Source of the DNA: Clostridia bacterium
GTDB taxonomy: Bacteria > Bacillota > Clostridia > Oscillospirales > Acutalibacteraceae
Assembly: GCA_900770255.1 (NCBI GenBank)
Contig: CAAGJN010000079.1
Span: 1 to 14,970, forward strand
DNA: 14,970 nt
Direction: 5' to 3'
This document shows, one piece after another, positions 1 through 7,306 of the stretch; the first letter of the stretch is position 1; every line of letters starts with the position of its first letter. Below the pieces are notes generated by a model. It was not told where the DNA came from. It worked only from the letters and a program-made list of their open reading frames with translations, and ran no database searches. Position numbers and translations under genes: made by a program.

Positions 1-1431
1 ACAGGCTCCGTTATCAACCGCGTCAATTCGGACGCCTCTACAATACAGAACTTCATCATGAAGATCTCGCAGGAGGCGGTCGTGCAGGCGTTTACGCTTG
101 TCGGGCTTGTTATAATAATGTTTATGATGAGTTGGAAGCTTGCGCTTTTTTCGCTCGTGCCCGTACCTATAGTCGTTTTTGTCGGCAGATGGTTTGGTAA
201 AACGCTGGGTCCTAAATATATGCGTATGTGGAGGCGCGCCGCGTCTATTTCCTCCATGCTTGCCGATACGATTCCGAGCGTGCGCGTCATAAAGGCCTTC
301 ACAAACGAGAAAAAGACGGTCAAAAGGTTCAACGCCTATTGCGATGAATGGTATAAAGAGGACAGGGCTGTTGCTGTACCTGCCGCCGTGTTTCCGTCGG
401 TGATAACCTTCCTTGTGACCTGCGGCACGCTGGTCATATGGTTTATGGGCGGCAATCTTGTTATAAACGGAAGCAGCGAAGTCTCGCTCGGTCTTCTCGT
501 GTCGTTCATCTCCTATGCGAGCATGTTCTATACCCCTGTCAACTTTTTTGCAAATATCGGCGATACATATCAGAATACGCTTGCCTCTGCCGAAAAGATA
601 CTAGATATCCTCGACGCCGAGCCGGAGCACGATTTCGGCCATGGCAACAAGCTCGAGCGCATGGAGGGCAGGATCGAGTTCAAAAACGTCAATTTCGCGT
701 TTGACCGCTCAAAGAAGGTGCTCTCGAATATTAACCTTACTATCGAACCCGGCGATATTGTCGGCATAGTCGGAACTACCGGCTCCGGCAAGTCAACGCT
801 CATCAATCTTCTCATGCGCTATTATGATGATTATGACGGTGAGATTCTCGTTGACGGCGTGAATATCCGGGATATAGATCTGCAGTATTACCGCGACTCG
901 ATCGGTTTTGTACAGCAGGAGCCGCTTATGTTTCGCGATACGATATATAACAATATCGCCTACGGCAGCGGTAATGTGCATATCGAGCAGGTGCTGCACG
1001 CGGCGGAGGTCGCCAATGCAACCGACTTTATAAGAAGGATGCCGGACGCGTATGACACGATGCTCGGCGAGAGGGGAGTCGGCCTTTCGGGCGGCGAGAA
1101 ACAGCGCGTGTCCATCGCGCGGGCCGTGCTCAAAAACCCGAGCATACTCATCTTTGATGAGGCTACCGCGGCGGTCGATTCCGAGACGGAAAACCTCATT
1201 CAGGGCGCTATTGAGCGTCTGATATCCGGGCGCACTACGCTGATGATCGCGCACAGACTTTCGACCCTGCGAAAGGCAAATAAGATAGTTGTCGTCGATA
1301 AGGGCGAGATAATCGAGTGCGGCACACCCGAGGAGCTTATGGCGCTCAAGGGCAAGTATTATAAGCTCATCGAGATCCAGTCCATGGGCGAGCGGCTTCA
1401 GCGCAAAAAAGCCGAAGAGAATTTTGAATAA
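1..1431 (+). CDS. ABC exporter, fused membrane and ATPase domains (5' end outside window)
   Basis: The reading frame is open from base 1, so the gene starts upstream; the ATG at 58 is internal. The 476 visible codons hold the rest of a type I exporter membrane domain (several hydrophobic helices, about codons 35-75 and 135-190) followed by a full nucleotide-binding domain. Seen motifs: Walker A GTTGSGKS at 772-795, a Q-loop in FVQQEPLMF near 907-933, the signature LSGGEKQR near 1084-1107, Walker B ILIFDEA near 1144-1164 with the D-loop AAVD, and the H-loop AHRLS near 1249-1263. All catalytic motifs are intact. Such proteins work as homo- or heterodimers in the cytoplasmic membrane and export lipids, drugs or peptides; the substrate cannot be read from sequence. 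A partner half-transporter may lie upstream. It is 12 nt upstream of a DUF1854 gene and probably cotranscribed with it. Confidence 0.95.
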   Translation, partial: TGSVINRVNSDASTIQNFIMKISQEAVVQAFTLVGLVIIMFMMSWKLALFSLVPVPIVVFVGRWFGKTLGPKYMRMWRRAASISSMLADTIPSVRVIKAFTNEKKTVKRFNAYCDEWYKEDRAVAVPAAVFPSVITFLVTCGTLVIWFMGGNLVINGSSEVSLGLLVSFISYASMFYTPVNFFANIGDTYQNTLASAEKILDILDAEPEHDFGHGNKLERMEGRIEFKNVNFAFDRSKKVLSNINLTIEPGDIVGIVGTTGSGKSTLINLLMRYYDDYDGEILVDGVNIRDIDLQYYRDSIGFVQQEPLMFRDTIYNNIAYGSGNVHIEQVLHAAEVANATDFIRRMPDAYDTMLGERGVGLSGGEKQRVSIARAVLKNPSILIFDEATAAVDSETENLIQGAIERLISGRTTLMIAHRLSTLRKANKIVVVDKGEIIECGTPEELMALKGKYYKLIEIQSMGERLQRKKAEENFE

Positions 1432-1443
1432 GGGGGGAACGCT

Positions 1444-1929
1444 ATGCTAAGATATATTGACGGGCCCGAAGTTCGCTTCACTCAGAACGACAAAATCTTC
1501 GTTGACGCTGAATTCTATTCCGGCGAAAAATTTTACGGCCTTGAGCTGCACAGAATGTTCCCGATAACCGGCCTTGACCGATACATATCGCTCATTGACA
1601 GCGACGGCAATGAGATTGCGATAATAAGGGATATAAACAACCTTATTCCTGAGTCTAAAAAAGTGGTCGAGGATTGTCTGCGAGAGTACTACATGATCCC
1701 GCGCATCACGAAGTTTATCAAAATGCGGGAAAAATTCTCGATATGGATGTGGACCGTTGAAACGGACAGAGGCGTTTGCACGTTTGAGATACGCAACCAC
1801 TTGACGGCGATCAAGCCTCTATATGACGGCCGTGTTCTGATAAAGGATGCAAATGACAACAGATATGAGATCCCCGACATTAAAAAGCTCGACAAGAGAA
1901 GCCGCAGGATGCTCAACCCGAAAACTTGA
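1444..1929 (+). CDS. DUF1854 family protein
   Basis: This 161-residue soluble protein has no signal peptide or membrane helix. It resembles the DUF1854 family, small proteins known mainly as neighbours of ABC exporters; in some proteobacteria they are annotated as cyanophycin-metabolism-associated. Visible hallmarks are an N-terminal stretch with GVELHR-like spacing (GLELHRMFP near residues 33-41), the RYISLID segment, a central tryptophan pair (WMW near 101-103) followed by VETDRGVCTFEIRN, and DGRVLIKDANDNRYEIPD near the C-terminus. Start: a GGGGGG ribosome site lies 6-7 nt before the ATG. It sits 12 nt after the ABC exporter and 17 nt before the DarA gene. Biochemical function is unknown; an accessory or regulatory role for the exporter is inference from synteny. 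The family call is from remembered sequence pattern, not from a search. Confidence 0.75.
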   Translation: MLRYIDGPEVRFTQNDKIFVDAEFYSGEKFYGLELHRMFPITGLDRYISLIDSDGNEIAIIRDINNLIPESKKVVEDCLREYYMIPRITKFIKMREKFSIWMWTVETDRGVCTFEIRNHLTAIKPLYDGRVLIKDANDNRYEIPDIKKLDKRSRRMLNPKT

Positions 1930-1946
1930 TGGAGGAGAATACACAG

Positions 1947-2273
1947 ATGAAACTTTTGATAGCTATTGTAAACAATGATGACAGCGCGGTCGTCTCGTCT
2001 GCTCTGACAAAGGAGGGCTACACCGTGACAAAGCTCTCCACGACAGGCGGTTTTTTGATGGTCGGCAACACAACGTTCCTCATTGGCGCGGATGACGATA
2101 AGGTTGCAAAGGCCAAAGAAATTATAAAGATATGTTCAAAGCGCAGAATGCACGCCGCCGCTTCAACGGCAGCTTTCGGCAGCGGCCTTGCCGAGGGCGA
2201 TCTGGGCTCAGAGGTCGCAGTCGGCGGTGCAATAGTTTTTGTTCTCGATGTTGAGAGCGTCGATAAATATTAA
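1947..2273 (+). CDS. darA: DarA-type cyclic-di-AMP receptor (PII-like)
   Basis: The 108-residue product matches the c-di-AMP receptor family (DarA/PstA/YaaQ, usual length about 109). It opens with MKLLIAIVNNDD, continues with VTKLSTTGGFLMVGNTTFLIG (residues 27-47, the best conserved block) and ends with GGAIVFVLDVE (93-103). These cytosolic trimers have a PII-like fold and bind c-di-AMP between subunits; their downstream target is mostly unknown. Start choice: a GGAGGAG ribosome site at 1931-1937 lies 9 nt before the ATG at 1947. Upstream in-frame TTG (1926) and ATG (1929) codons precede or overlap that site and would add residues the family lacks. The B-loop segment (residues about 68-90) is rich in Ala and Gly. 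It is the last gene of the probable ABC-DUF1854-darA operon, with a terminator about 65 nt downstream. Confidence 0.9.
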   Translation: MKLLIAIVNNDDSAVVSSALTKEGYTVTKLSTTGGFLMVGNTTFLIGADDDKVAKAKEIIKICSKRRMHAAASTAAFGSGLAEGDLGSEVAVGGAIVFVLDVESVDKY

Positions 2274-2339
2274 AACAAAGGCGCACCGCCGGACTTAGAA
2301 AAATATAAGCCGGGTATGCGTTTAAAAGGCTGTAAAATG

Positions 2340-2380
2340 ACCGGTCCCGTCGCATGTCCGCGATGAGGCCGGTTTGTTTT
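2340..2380 (+). terminator. Rho-independent terminator after darA
   Basis: The left arm starts with ACCGGTC (2340-2346) and the right arm ends with GGCCGGT (2367-2373). An inner stem CGTCGC/GCGATG (2348-2353 with 2360-2365) closes a 6-nt loop, with one C/A mismatch between the two stems. A T-rich tail TTTGTTTT (2373-2380) follows. It ends transcription of the ABC-DUF1854-darA operon. A second imperfect hairpin just upstream (about 2282-2320, with CTTA/TAAG and CCGG/CCGG segments) may act with it. Confidence 0.8.
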
Positions 2381-2553
2381 ATAAAATTGGATTTTTTTCA
2401 GCTGTGCGGAGCTGAGATGCTTACTTCCCAACGGCAAAGGTTATGTACACAGGCCGCCCGATGTGTGCGTTTTCTCCGAATTGAGCCCCGAAAGAAGGCG
2501 GAGCGACAGGTGCCGCAAGCTTTTTGCGCGCAGCAGTATAATTACCGCACCCC
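2381..2553. other. Noncoding stretch with several local hairpins, unassigned
   Basis: About 170 nt between two convergent genes. The only sizeable open frame (70 codons, plus strand, 2354-2566) starts inside the terminator and has no ribosome site or recognisable protein character. Visible structure: CAGCT/AGCTG near 2399-2415, CTCCG/CGGAG with a long loop near 2474-2502, and CGCAA/TTGCG near 2514-2530. A TATAAT at 2537-2542 lacks a -35. I see no match to SRP RNA, 6S, tmRNA or a known riboswitch core. It could be the structured 3' end of the minus-strand gene or a small RNA. Confidence 0.3.
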
Positions 2554-2877
2554 TCACCATGCGTAGAAAAAGTCGTCTATCATCTCTTCAACGTGGACAG
2601 GAGAGACGTCATTTCGCCTGAGCATATCGATAAAATCTTCGACTGCCTTTTTGCTCAGAGAGATGTCCGGATAGCTCGTGCGCTCTTTTTCACCGCCCGT
2701 GCCCGTTATAACCACGCTCAGACCGTATGATATCCGCGAAGGCAACTCTGTGCCGACTGCGATGCCGTCCGTTGCTATTTTGTTGTGTAGGGGAATCGCC
2801 GCATTCCCTTCCTCTCGGTCGCCGACAGAGGAAAGATCCCGACTGCCGGCGATCAGCTCAAATTCTATCTGCTGCAT
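2554..2877 (-). CDS. DUF6514-like small protein
   Basis: The 107-residue soluble protein has a variable N-terminal half and a conserved-looking C-terminal half: YGLSVVITG (51-59), then YPDISLSKKAVEDFIDML (69-86) and VSPVHVEEMIDDFF (91-104). That arrangement, a short beta segment followed by a helix and the SPxH...DDF ending, fits the DUF6514 family found in Clostridia, whose function is unknown. The family call is from memory and moderately sure. Start: GAGGTGA (2882-2888) precedes the ATG with proper spacing. The gene stands alone, convergent with the darA operon and with its own promoter upstream (2923-2951). No clear terminator is seen on its 3' side. Confidence 0.65.
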   Translation of the reverse strand: MQQIEFELIAGSRDLSSVGDREEGNAAIPLHNKIATDGIAVGTELPSRISYGLSVVITGTGGEKERTSYPDISLSKKAVEDFIDMLRRNDVSPVHVEEMIDDFFYAW

Positions 2878-2902
2878 CGTTTCACCTCGAGCGTTTATAT
2901 GA

Positions 2903-2922
2903 CAGTATTATACAGTATTATA
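2903..2922. repeat. Perfect tandem 10-bp duplication in a promoter leader
   Basis: The unit CAGTATTATA occurs twice back to back (2903-2912 and 2913-2922). Read on the minus strand it is TATAATACTG, so each copy carries a perfect -10 hexamer just downstream of the -10 of the main predicted promoter. Confidence 0.9.
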
Positions 2923-2951
2923 ATTATATGTGATTTTTGTTCACTTTGCAA
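2923..2951 (-). promoter_or_regulatory. Sigma-A promoter of the DUF6514-like gene
   Basis: On the minus strand, -35 TTGCAA (2951-2946) and -10 TATAAT (2928-2923) are separated by 17 nt. Transcription would start near 2916, leaving a leader of about 40 nt before the ATG at 2877. Extra TATAAT copies lie downstream at the tandem repeat. Confidence 0.7.
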
Positions 2952-3028
2952 GCAAAATCTAAAAATAATTGATTTTTCACTATAATTTTTTGTGATTTTT
3001 TGTCAAAACGCTTAATATATTTCTAAAT

Positions 3029-3064
3029 AAAAAATCGGAGCAGAATTTGATCCGCTCCGATTTT
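3029..3064 (-). terminator. Terminator of the six-gene minus-strand operon
   Basis: An 11-bp perfect stem, AAAATCGGAGC (3031-3041) with GCTCCGATTTT (3054-3064), closes a 12-nt loop. On the minus strand the stem is followed by a run of Ts (ATTTTTTATTT), so it terminates transcription about 20-55 nt after the PPC gene stop. The opposite strand also ends in Ts, but no plus-strand gene feeds it. Confidence 0.85.
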
Positions 3065-3083
3065 CTATTATGCCGTATTTCTG

Positions 3084-3503
3084 TCAGATATCGAAGATAT
3101 TGAGCCCCGTCTGCTCGCTGATGCGGCGGCCCATGTCGGCGTCCAGAACCTTTATAAACATCTCGCAGGTAGCGCTGATCACGGCCTCGTTGAGGTGGCC
3201 GCCGATAACGGTGCCCTCTTCGTCGGCAAAGGCGGCGTGAAGATGAATGTACGGCTCGCCGTCCCGGCGGCTGAGATTTCCGTTTAACGACACCATTTCA
3301 AGCGGCTGTTCAAAGGTTCGGCTGTGATATTTCTTTTCACCGAGATCGTAGAGCCCAAAGGTAGCGCGTTCTACTGCACCTATGGCCGAGACCTCGGCAA
3401 AGCCGATGCCTTCTTTTTGTGCAAGGCGGAGCACCGACTCGAGTATCTCCTCGCCGGGGTCGAGTCTTACCGCGTAAGTATCGCCTGTTTTGATATACTT
3501 CAT
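3084..3503 (-). CDS. PPC/DUF296 domain DNA-binding-type protein
   Basis: The 139-residue product is a single PPC (plant and prokaryote conserved, DUF296) domain. Family hallmarks are a long N-terminal helix region (RLDPGEEILESVLRLAQKEGI, roughly 13-33), SAIGAVERATFGLYD (39-53), and the core GEPYIHLHAAF (82-92) with GGHL (101-104). H87, H89 and H103 match the metal-binding histidines of prokaryotic PPC proteins, which form trimers. In plants the domain accompanies AT-hook DNA-binding motifs, but there is no AT-hook here, so DNA binding is not shown. Start: GAGGTGAT lies 3-4 nt before the ATG and overlaps the stop of the upstream oxidoreductase gene (9-nt gap), suggesting coupling. It is the last gene of the operon. 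The cellular role is unknown. Confidence 0.85.
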   Translation of the reverse strand: MKYIKTGDTYAVRLDPGEEILESVLRLAQKEGIGFAEVSAIGAVERATFGLYDLGEKKYHSRTFEQPLEMVSLNGNLSRRDGEPYIHLHAAFADEEGTVIGGHLNEAVISATCEMFIKVLDADMGRRISEQTGLNIFDI

Positions 3504-3512
3504 GTAATCACC

Positions 3513-4505
3513 TCATTTTTTTCCGTAATGTCCGAAGGTTATCCCCGCGGCGTCGCGTATTTTTTTCATCGTTCTGCTGACTGCGAGTGCGGATTCTCTC
3601 AGCTCGGCGTAGCGCTGAGCGTTCTTCTCTGGTTCTGTGATTAGCTCAAAGAACGCCCGGGCCTCGTTGCCCATGAGTTCGGCCTTGGGCATGATGCCGC
3701 AGATGAGCTCCCTCTCTCCGCTGTTCATGATAAGCTCCGATTCGGTGAGCTTTGATATCGAGCCTATCCTTATGCTGCCCTCCTCGCCGACTATCTGGGA
3801 GCCGGCGTAGTCCTGCCCTGTTTTGCAGCTCGTCATGCTCACTACGGTGTTCCCGCAGCGCAGCATCGCGGTTGTCAGAGCGTCAGCGCCGCTGTCAAGA
3901 AAGGTTGACATAGCCGATATTTCATCCGGCTCGCCGAACAGATCGACTGCAGGGTACACGCAGTATATCCCGAGATCCATAAGACTTCCCGTCGCCATCT
4001 CGGGGTTAAAGATGTTCGGCAGCTCGCCGAGCTTGTAGGCGGGATATTTTGACGAATACTGCGAAAAATCGAAATGCGCGGCGCAGATGTTTCCGATCCT
4101 GCCGAGCGCATCTGTGAGAGCCTGCCTCGCAGGGGTGTGCATATACATTATTGCCTCGATATAAACGAGTCTGTTCTTTTCGGCGAGCGCATAAAGCTCC
4201 TTGAGTTCCTCCGGCGTCACGGTTATCGGCTTTTCGCAGATGACGTGCTTGCCGGCCTCGAGCATTCTGCGGCTCTGTTCATAGTGCAGCGCGTTGGGGC
4301 TCGCGATATATACGCACTCGGCAGGTGAGGCCGCCAGCTCATCAAGCAACGTGACCACGGTGCCGATGCCGTTGAGCTCTGCAAATTCTTTTCCCCGCTC
4401 GCGCGAGCGTGAATATACGGCGTAGGGCTCGAGCCCCGGCGCAAAAATAAGTCCGTCGATGAAGCTCTGGACTATCCAGCCCGTGCCGATTACGGCTAAT
4501 TTCAT
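3513..4505 (-). CDS. Gfo/Idh/MocA family NAD(P)-dependent oxidoreductase
   Basis: The 330-residue protein has an N-terminal Rossmann domain with a nucleotide motif IGTGWI (6-11), the SPNALH segment (69-74) and the family lysine in CEKP (90-93). A C-terminal alpha/beta domain follows with EAIMYMHTP (117-125) and LMDLGIYCVYP (175-185), where D177 and Y181 sit at the usual catalytic position. The pattern EAxxYxxxP plus DLGxY is closest to the dimeric dihydrodiol/xylose dehydrogenase-like branch. Such enzymes oxidise or reduce sugars, inositols or their phosphates in the cytosol; the substrate here is unknown. Length is typical (about 330). Start: GGGAGG 8 nt before the ATG. It lies 16 nt after the GNAT gene and in the operon of the GH78 enzyme, so a role in handling a released sugar is a fair inference. 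Confidence 0.9.
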   Translation of the reverse strand: MKLAVIGTGWIVQSFIDGLIFAPGLEPYAVYSRSRERGKEFAELNGIGTVVTLLDELAASPAECVYIASPNALHYEQSRRMLEAGKHVICEKPITVTPEELKELYALAEKNRLVYIEAIMYMHTPARQALTDALGRIGNICAAHFDFSQYSSKYPAYKLGELPNIFNPEMATGSLMDLGIYCVYPAVDLFGEPDEISAMSTFLDSGADALTTAMLRCGNTVVSMTSCKTGQDYAGSQIVGEEGSIRIGSISKLTESELIMNSGERELICGIMPKAELMGNEARAFFELITEPEKNAQRYAELRESALAVSRTMKKIRDAAGITFGHYGKK

Positions 4506-4521
4506 GCCATAAGCCTCCCTT

Positions 4522-5094
4522 TTATTTAAGCTTTACTTTGCGCGCCATGACGTTGCAGGAGCGCAGGGGAAAGATGATATCGAACTTATTCTTCTTATAG
4601 AACTTTATCGCGTTCGTGTTTCCGCTGCCGACCACGAGCATAACGCCGTCAACGCTTATCGCGTCAAGGTGCTCCATGAGCGTCGCTACAAGCTTTGAAC
4701 CGATGCCGCAATGCTGATATCCGGGCTTGATGTCGATGTGCATATGGGCGGGATAGCTGCGCTTGAAGAAAACGGGAGCGATCATTGACAGCCGGGCCTC
4801 AGTCTCGTTGCCGGCTCCGCAGCCCTTTACGCGCGGGAGATACTCCGCCTTGAAGATGCTTTTATATTTCTTATAGTCTGGCGCGCAGAAAATATAGCCT
4901 ACCGCGCAGTCCTTCTCAGTGTCAACGGCGATAAAGCAGTGCTCGCCGTCGTGCTCGATATAGTAGTCGCAGAAGGTAGCAAGCAGAAACCGTTTTGATT
5001 TCGGCTCGCGCGCATTGCTGCCCGCGTCGTCGAGACAGATGTTGCGAACATCCTCCTTGTATTTCTCCTCATATGGTTTGATGACTATGCTCAT
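4522..5094 (-). CDS. GNAT family N-acetyltransferase
   Basis: The 190-residue protein carries the acetyl-CoA binding signature of GNAT enzymes, PGYQHCGIGSKLV (124-136, Q-x-x-G-x-G). It is preceded by a beta strand (AHMHIDIKP) and followed by VMLVVGSGNTNAIKFYKKNKF (151-171), in which N161 and Y166 are at typical motif B positions. The first 110 residues are longer than in minimal GNATs and hold a YIF segment plus a variable insertion (70-105). It is cytosolic and the acceptor substrate is unknown. Its ATG overlaps the stop of the GH78 gene by 4 nt (ATGA), and AGGAGG lies 7 nt upstream inside that gene, so translational coupling is likely. A sugar or amine acceptor would fit the operon but is not shown. 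Confidence 0.85.
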   Translation of the reverse strand: MSIVIKPYEEKYKEDVRNICLDDAGSNAREPKSKRFLLATFCDYYIEHDGEHCFIAVDTEKDCAVGYIFCAPDYKKYKSIFKAEYLPRVKGCGAGNETEARLSMIAPVFFKRSYPAHMHIDIKPGYQHCGIGSKLVATLMEHLDAISVDGVMLVVGSGNTNAIKFYKKNKFDIIFPLRSCNVMARKVKLK

Positions 5095-7292
5095 GCTGTG
5101 CCCTCCTTAGTTGCAGTTTGAATGTCAAAAATATTTTCGCCCGTGCAGAGCGTGCGCTCCTCTCCGGCAAAGACAAACCTCGCCTGAGTGGGTACGCTGA
5201 TCTGAAAATGTATTCTGCCGTCCTGCTTCTTAAATGATACGGAGATTCTGCCGCGGACGGTTGTAATATATCCCTCAGCTCTGCCGAGCTTTTCGGGGAT
5301 TTGCGGGGCAATCAGGATATTTTCATAGCCCGCCGACTCCTCCTCCTGCGTTATGCCGAGGATAAAAGAGATAAGGTAGCGGGTTACGGCGCCGAACATC
5401 GGGTGACTGTGTGAGCGTTCGCCGTGCCAGTTTTCCCAGATAGTCGTTGCGCCCTGCTTCATCATGTTGTAAAACGAGCCTTTGCCGCGCGAGGTCAGAA
5501 GGTTGAACGCCGTGTCGGCACAGCCGCGCTCAAAGAGCACGCGCGTCAGAATGTCGGTCGCAAATATACCGGTGTCATATGCGTCGGCGGCGTCATATTT
5601 TTTCTTCGTATTTTGGAAAGTGCGCTCATCGCCCAATCCGATGTCGAGCGCAAAGCTGTTCGCGCCCTGGACGTCGCCTATAAACGATCCGGTCTGCGGG
5701 CTGAAATATGCCCTTACCAGCGCGCTCTTTTTTTCTTCGATTCGCACGGAAAGCTGCTGCGCTGTCTCATTTTCGCCGATCACCTTTGCCGCCTCACGGG
5801 CGAGCTGCATCTGCTTTATCCAAAGAGCCGTGTTGACAAACGGCTCGCATATGGCCATCTGCTCGGGCGGGCACCAGTCGCCGAGGCACCAGCCGCCCTC
5901 CTCCTCGCGGTATATGAGGCCGCCCTCGCTGCGGCTCTCGAGGTAGTCGAAATATCTGAGCATTTTCGGCAGATAGCGGCGCAGAACGTCCCTGTCGCCG
6001 TACATTTTATACAGCTCATACGGTACGACGACTATCGCGCCGCCCCATCCTGCGGGACCGCCGCCGCCGCCCATGAAGGGTGCGGTGTGCTCGACGTGAC
6101 CGCTTTTTCTGCATTGGCAGTCGGAGATATCCTCGAGCCACTTTTGGTAGAATTTTCTTGAATCGAGAAGCATCATCGCCGCCTCGCAGCACAGCTGACC
6201 GTCTCCGGTGTAGCCGAGGCGCTCGATGTGCGGGCAGTCAGACGGAACGCCCGAGTGCATGTTGCTCAGCTGAGTTCTGATATATGCGTCGTAGATCCAG
6301 TTGAGAAGCTCGTTGTCCGAGCTGAAATGCGAGGTTACGGGGCAGTCGGCGTTGACTGCCTCGCAGCGCACGGGCTCTGCATTATTCGTCAGCTCGAAAT
6401 AGCGGAAGCCGTGCCATGTGAACCACGGCATACATTCCTCGCCGGCTTTTGCGTTTATGTATTCGTCCTGCTGTATCTGGTTTTCCCAGCCGCAGGAGTC
6501 AAAGTTCAGCGTGCCGTCGGCGTATAGCTCCTCGCTGCAGCGCACGCGGATATCTGCGCCGTCTGCCTTTGCGGCGACTACAGGGTATCCTGATATGTTT
6601 TCGCCCATGTCATATATCGAGTATTCGCCGAAGTCCTTTATTTTTTTCGGCGTTATCGAGCGCACGGCCCTATCCGCAGGGCAGTCCTGAATAAAAAAGT
6701 CCGTCTCATGCTCAGGAGCGGCGGCGACGGCCTCAAATCCGTCCGTGCAGGTCAGCTCGTCAGCAAGCCTCATATCGTGCAGTTCCCCATAATATATGTT
6801 GTTTCTGATTATTCTGCTCTGCCTCCACTGAAGCTTTTCATCGGAGACAAAGCTGTACGTTTTTCCGTCTGAGTCCTCGGCGTCGATTTTATAGCAGAGC
6901 TTTATGTCGCCGTATTTGACGGAGCCCTCGGCGTTGCGCCTCTCCTGCGCGAACCAGCCGCAGCCGAGAATGACGTGTATCGTGTTTTCGCCGCTGACGA
7001 GAAGCCTTGATATGTCGTATTTCACCGCATATGTGCTGAAAGAGAGCTCGTCGTGTATCGGGTATTCAAAAACGGACAGGTCGCGCTCGCAATATTGGCT
7101 GTTTACCGGCACAAGCTTGTCGTCGGACGCCTCCTTGCCGTTAATCCACAGCCGGAAGTAGCCGAGACCGCAGATAACGATCTCAGCCCTTTTGGGATTT
7201 TCGATAAAGAAGCTTCCTCTTATTACGGGAGAGGTGCAGCCTTTGCCGCAGGTGACCCACTTTGCCGCGCCGAAAAGTTCAGTACGTTTCAT
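5091..7292 (-). CDS. GH78 alpha-L-rhamnosidase-like glycoside hydrolase
   Basis: The 733-residue enzyme shows the architecture of family GH78. It has N-terminal beta-sandwich domains (about 20-320; note GLGYFRLWINGK near 42-53 and the YDMGENISGY segment near 227-236), a central (alpha/alpha)6 barrel, and a short C-terminal beta domain (about 650-730). Family signatures are SDCPHIERLGYTGDGQ (351-366), with acidic residues D352, E357 and D364, and TTIWENW (616-622) with E620 as the likely second catalytic carboxylate, followed by HSHPMFGAV. Such enzymes release terminal L-rhamnose from glycosides. There is no signal peptide, so it should act in the cytosol on imported oligosaccharides or glycosides. 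Start: AGGAG 9 nt before the ATG, next to the stop of the ABC-F gene. Length is at the short end for GH78 (often 900 or more). Some GH78-like proteins have other specificities, so the substrate stays unproven. Confidence 0.88.
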   Translation of the reverse strand: MKRTELFGAAKWVTCGKGCTSPVIRGSFFIENPKRAEIVICGLGYFRLWINGKEASDDKLVPVNSQYCERDLSVFEYPIHDELSFSTYAVKYDISRLLVSGENTIHVILGCGWFAQERRNAEGSVKYGDIKLCYKIDAEDSDGKTYSFVSDEKLQWRQSRIIRNNIYYGELHDMRLADELTCTDGFEAVAAAPEHETDFFIQDCPADRAVRSITPKKIKDFGEYSIYDMGENISGYPVVAAKADGADIRVRCSEELYADGTLNFDSCGWENQIQQDEYINAKAGEECMPWFTWHGFRYFELTNNAEPVRCEAVNADCPVTSHFSSDNELLNWIYDAYIRTQLSNMHSGVPSDCPHIERLGYTGDGQLCCEAAMMLLDSRKFYQKWLEDISDCQCRKSGHVEHTAPFMGGGGGPAGWGGAIVVVPYELYKMYGDRDVLRRYLPKMLRYFDYLESRSEGGLIYREEEGGWCLGDWCPPEQMAICEPFVNTALWIKQMQLAREAAKVIGENETAQQLSVRIEEKKSALVRAYFSPQTGSFIGDVQGANSFALDIGLGDERTFQNTKKKYDAADAYDTGIFATDILTRVLFERGCADTAFNLLTSRGKGSFYNMMKQGATTIWENWHGERSHSHPMFGAVTRYLISFILGITQEEESAGYENILIAPQIPEKLGRAEGYITTVRGRISVSFKKQDGRIHFQISVPTQARFVFAGEERTLCTGENIFDIQTATKEGTA

Positions 7293-7306
7293 ATCATTTT
7301 ACTCCT

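Noticed and set aside
793..1254. 153-codon minus-strand frame within the ABC exporter gene
   Set aside because: It lies opposite intact Walker and signature motifs of the real gene.
2381..2553. Possible SRP RNA or 6S RNA
   Set aside because: The conserved SRP apical loop (GGAAGGAAGCAG-like) and a long 6S-type closing stem with a central bubble are not seen.
2354..2566. 70-codon plus-strand frame
   Set aside because: It begins inside the darA terminator, has no ribosome site and has a Cys/Arg-rich composition typical of random frames.
5424..6161. 245-codon plus-strand frame antisense to the GH78 gene
   Set aside because: It is opposite a clear GH78 coding sequence, Ala/Arg-rich, and has no promoter or ribosome site; typical antisense shadow.
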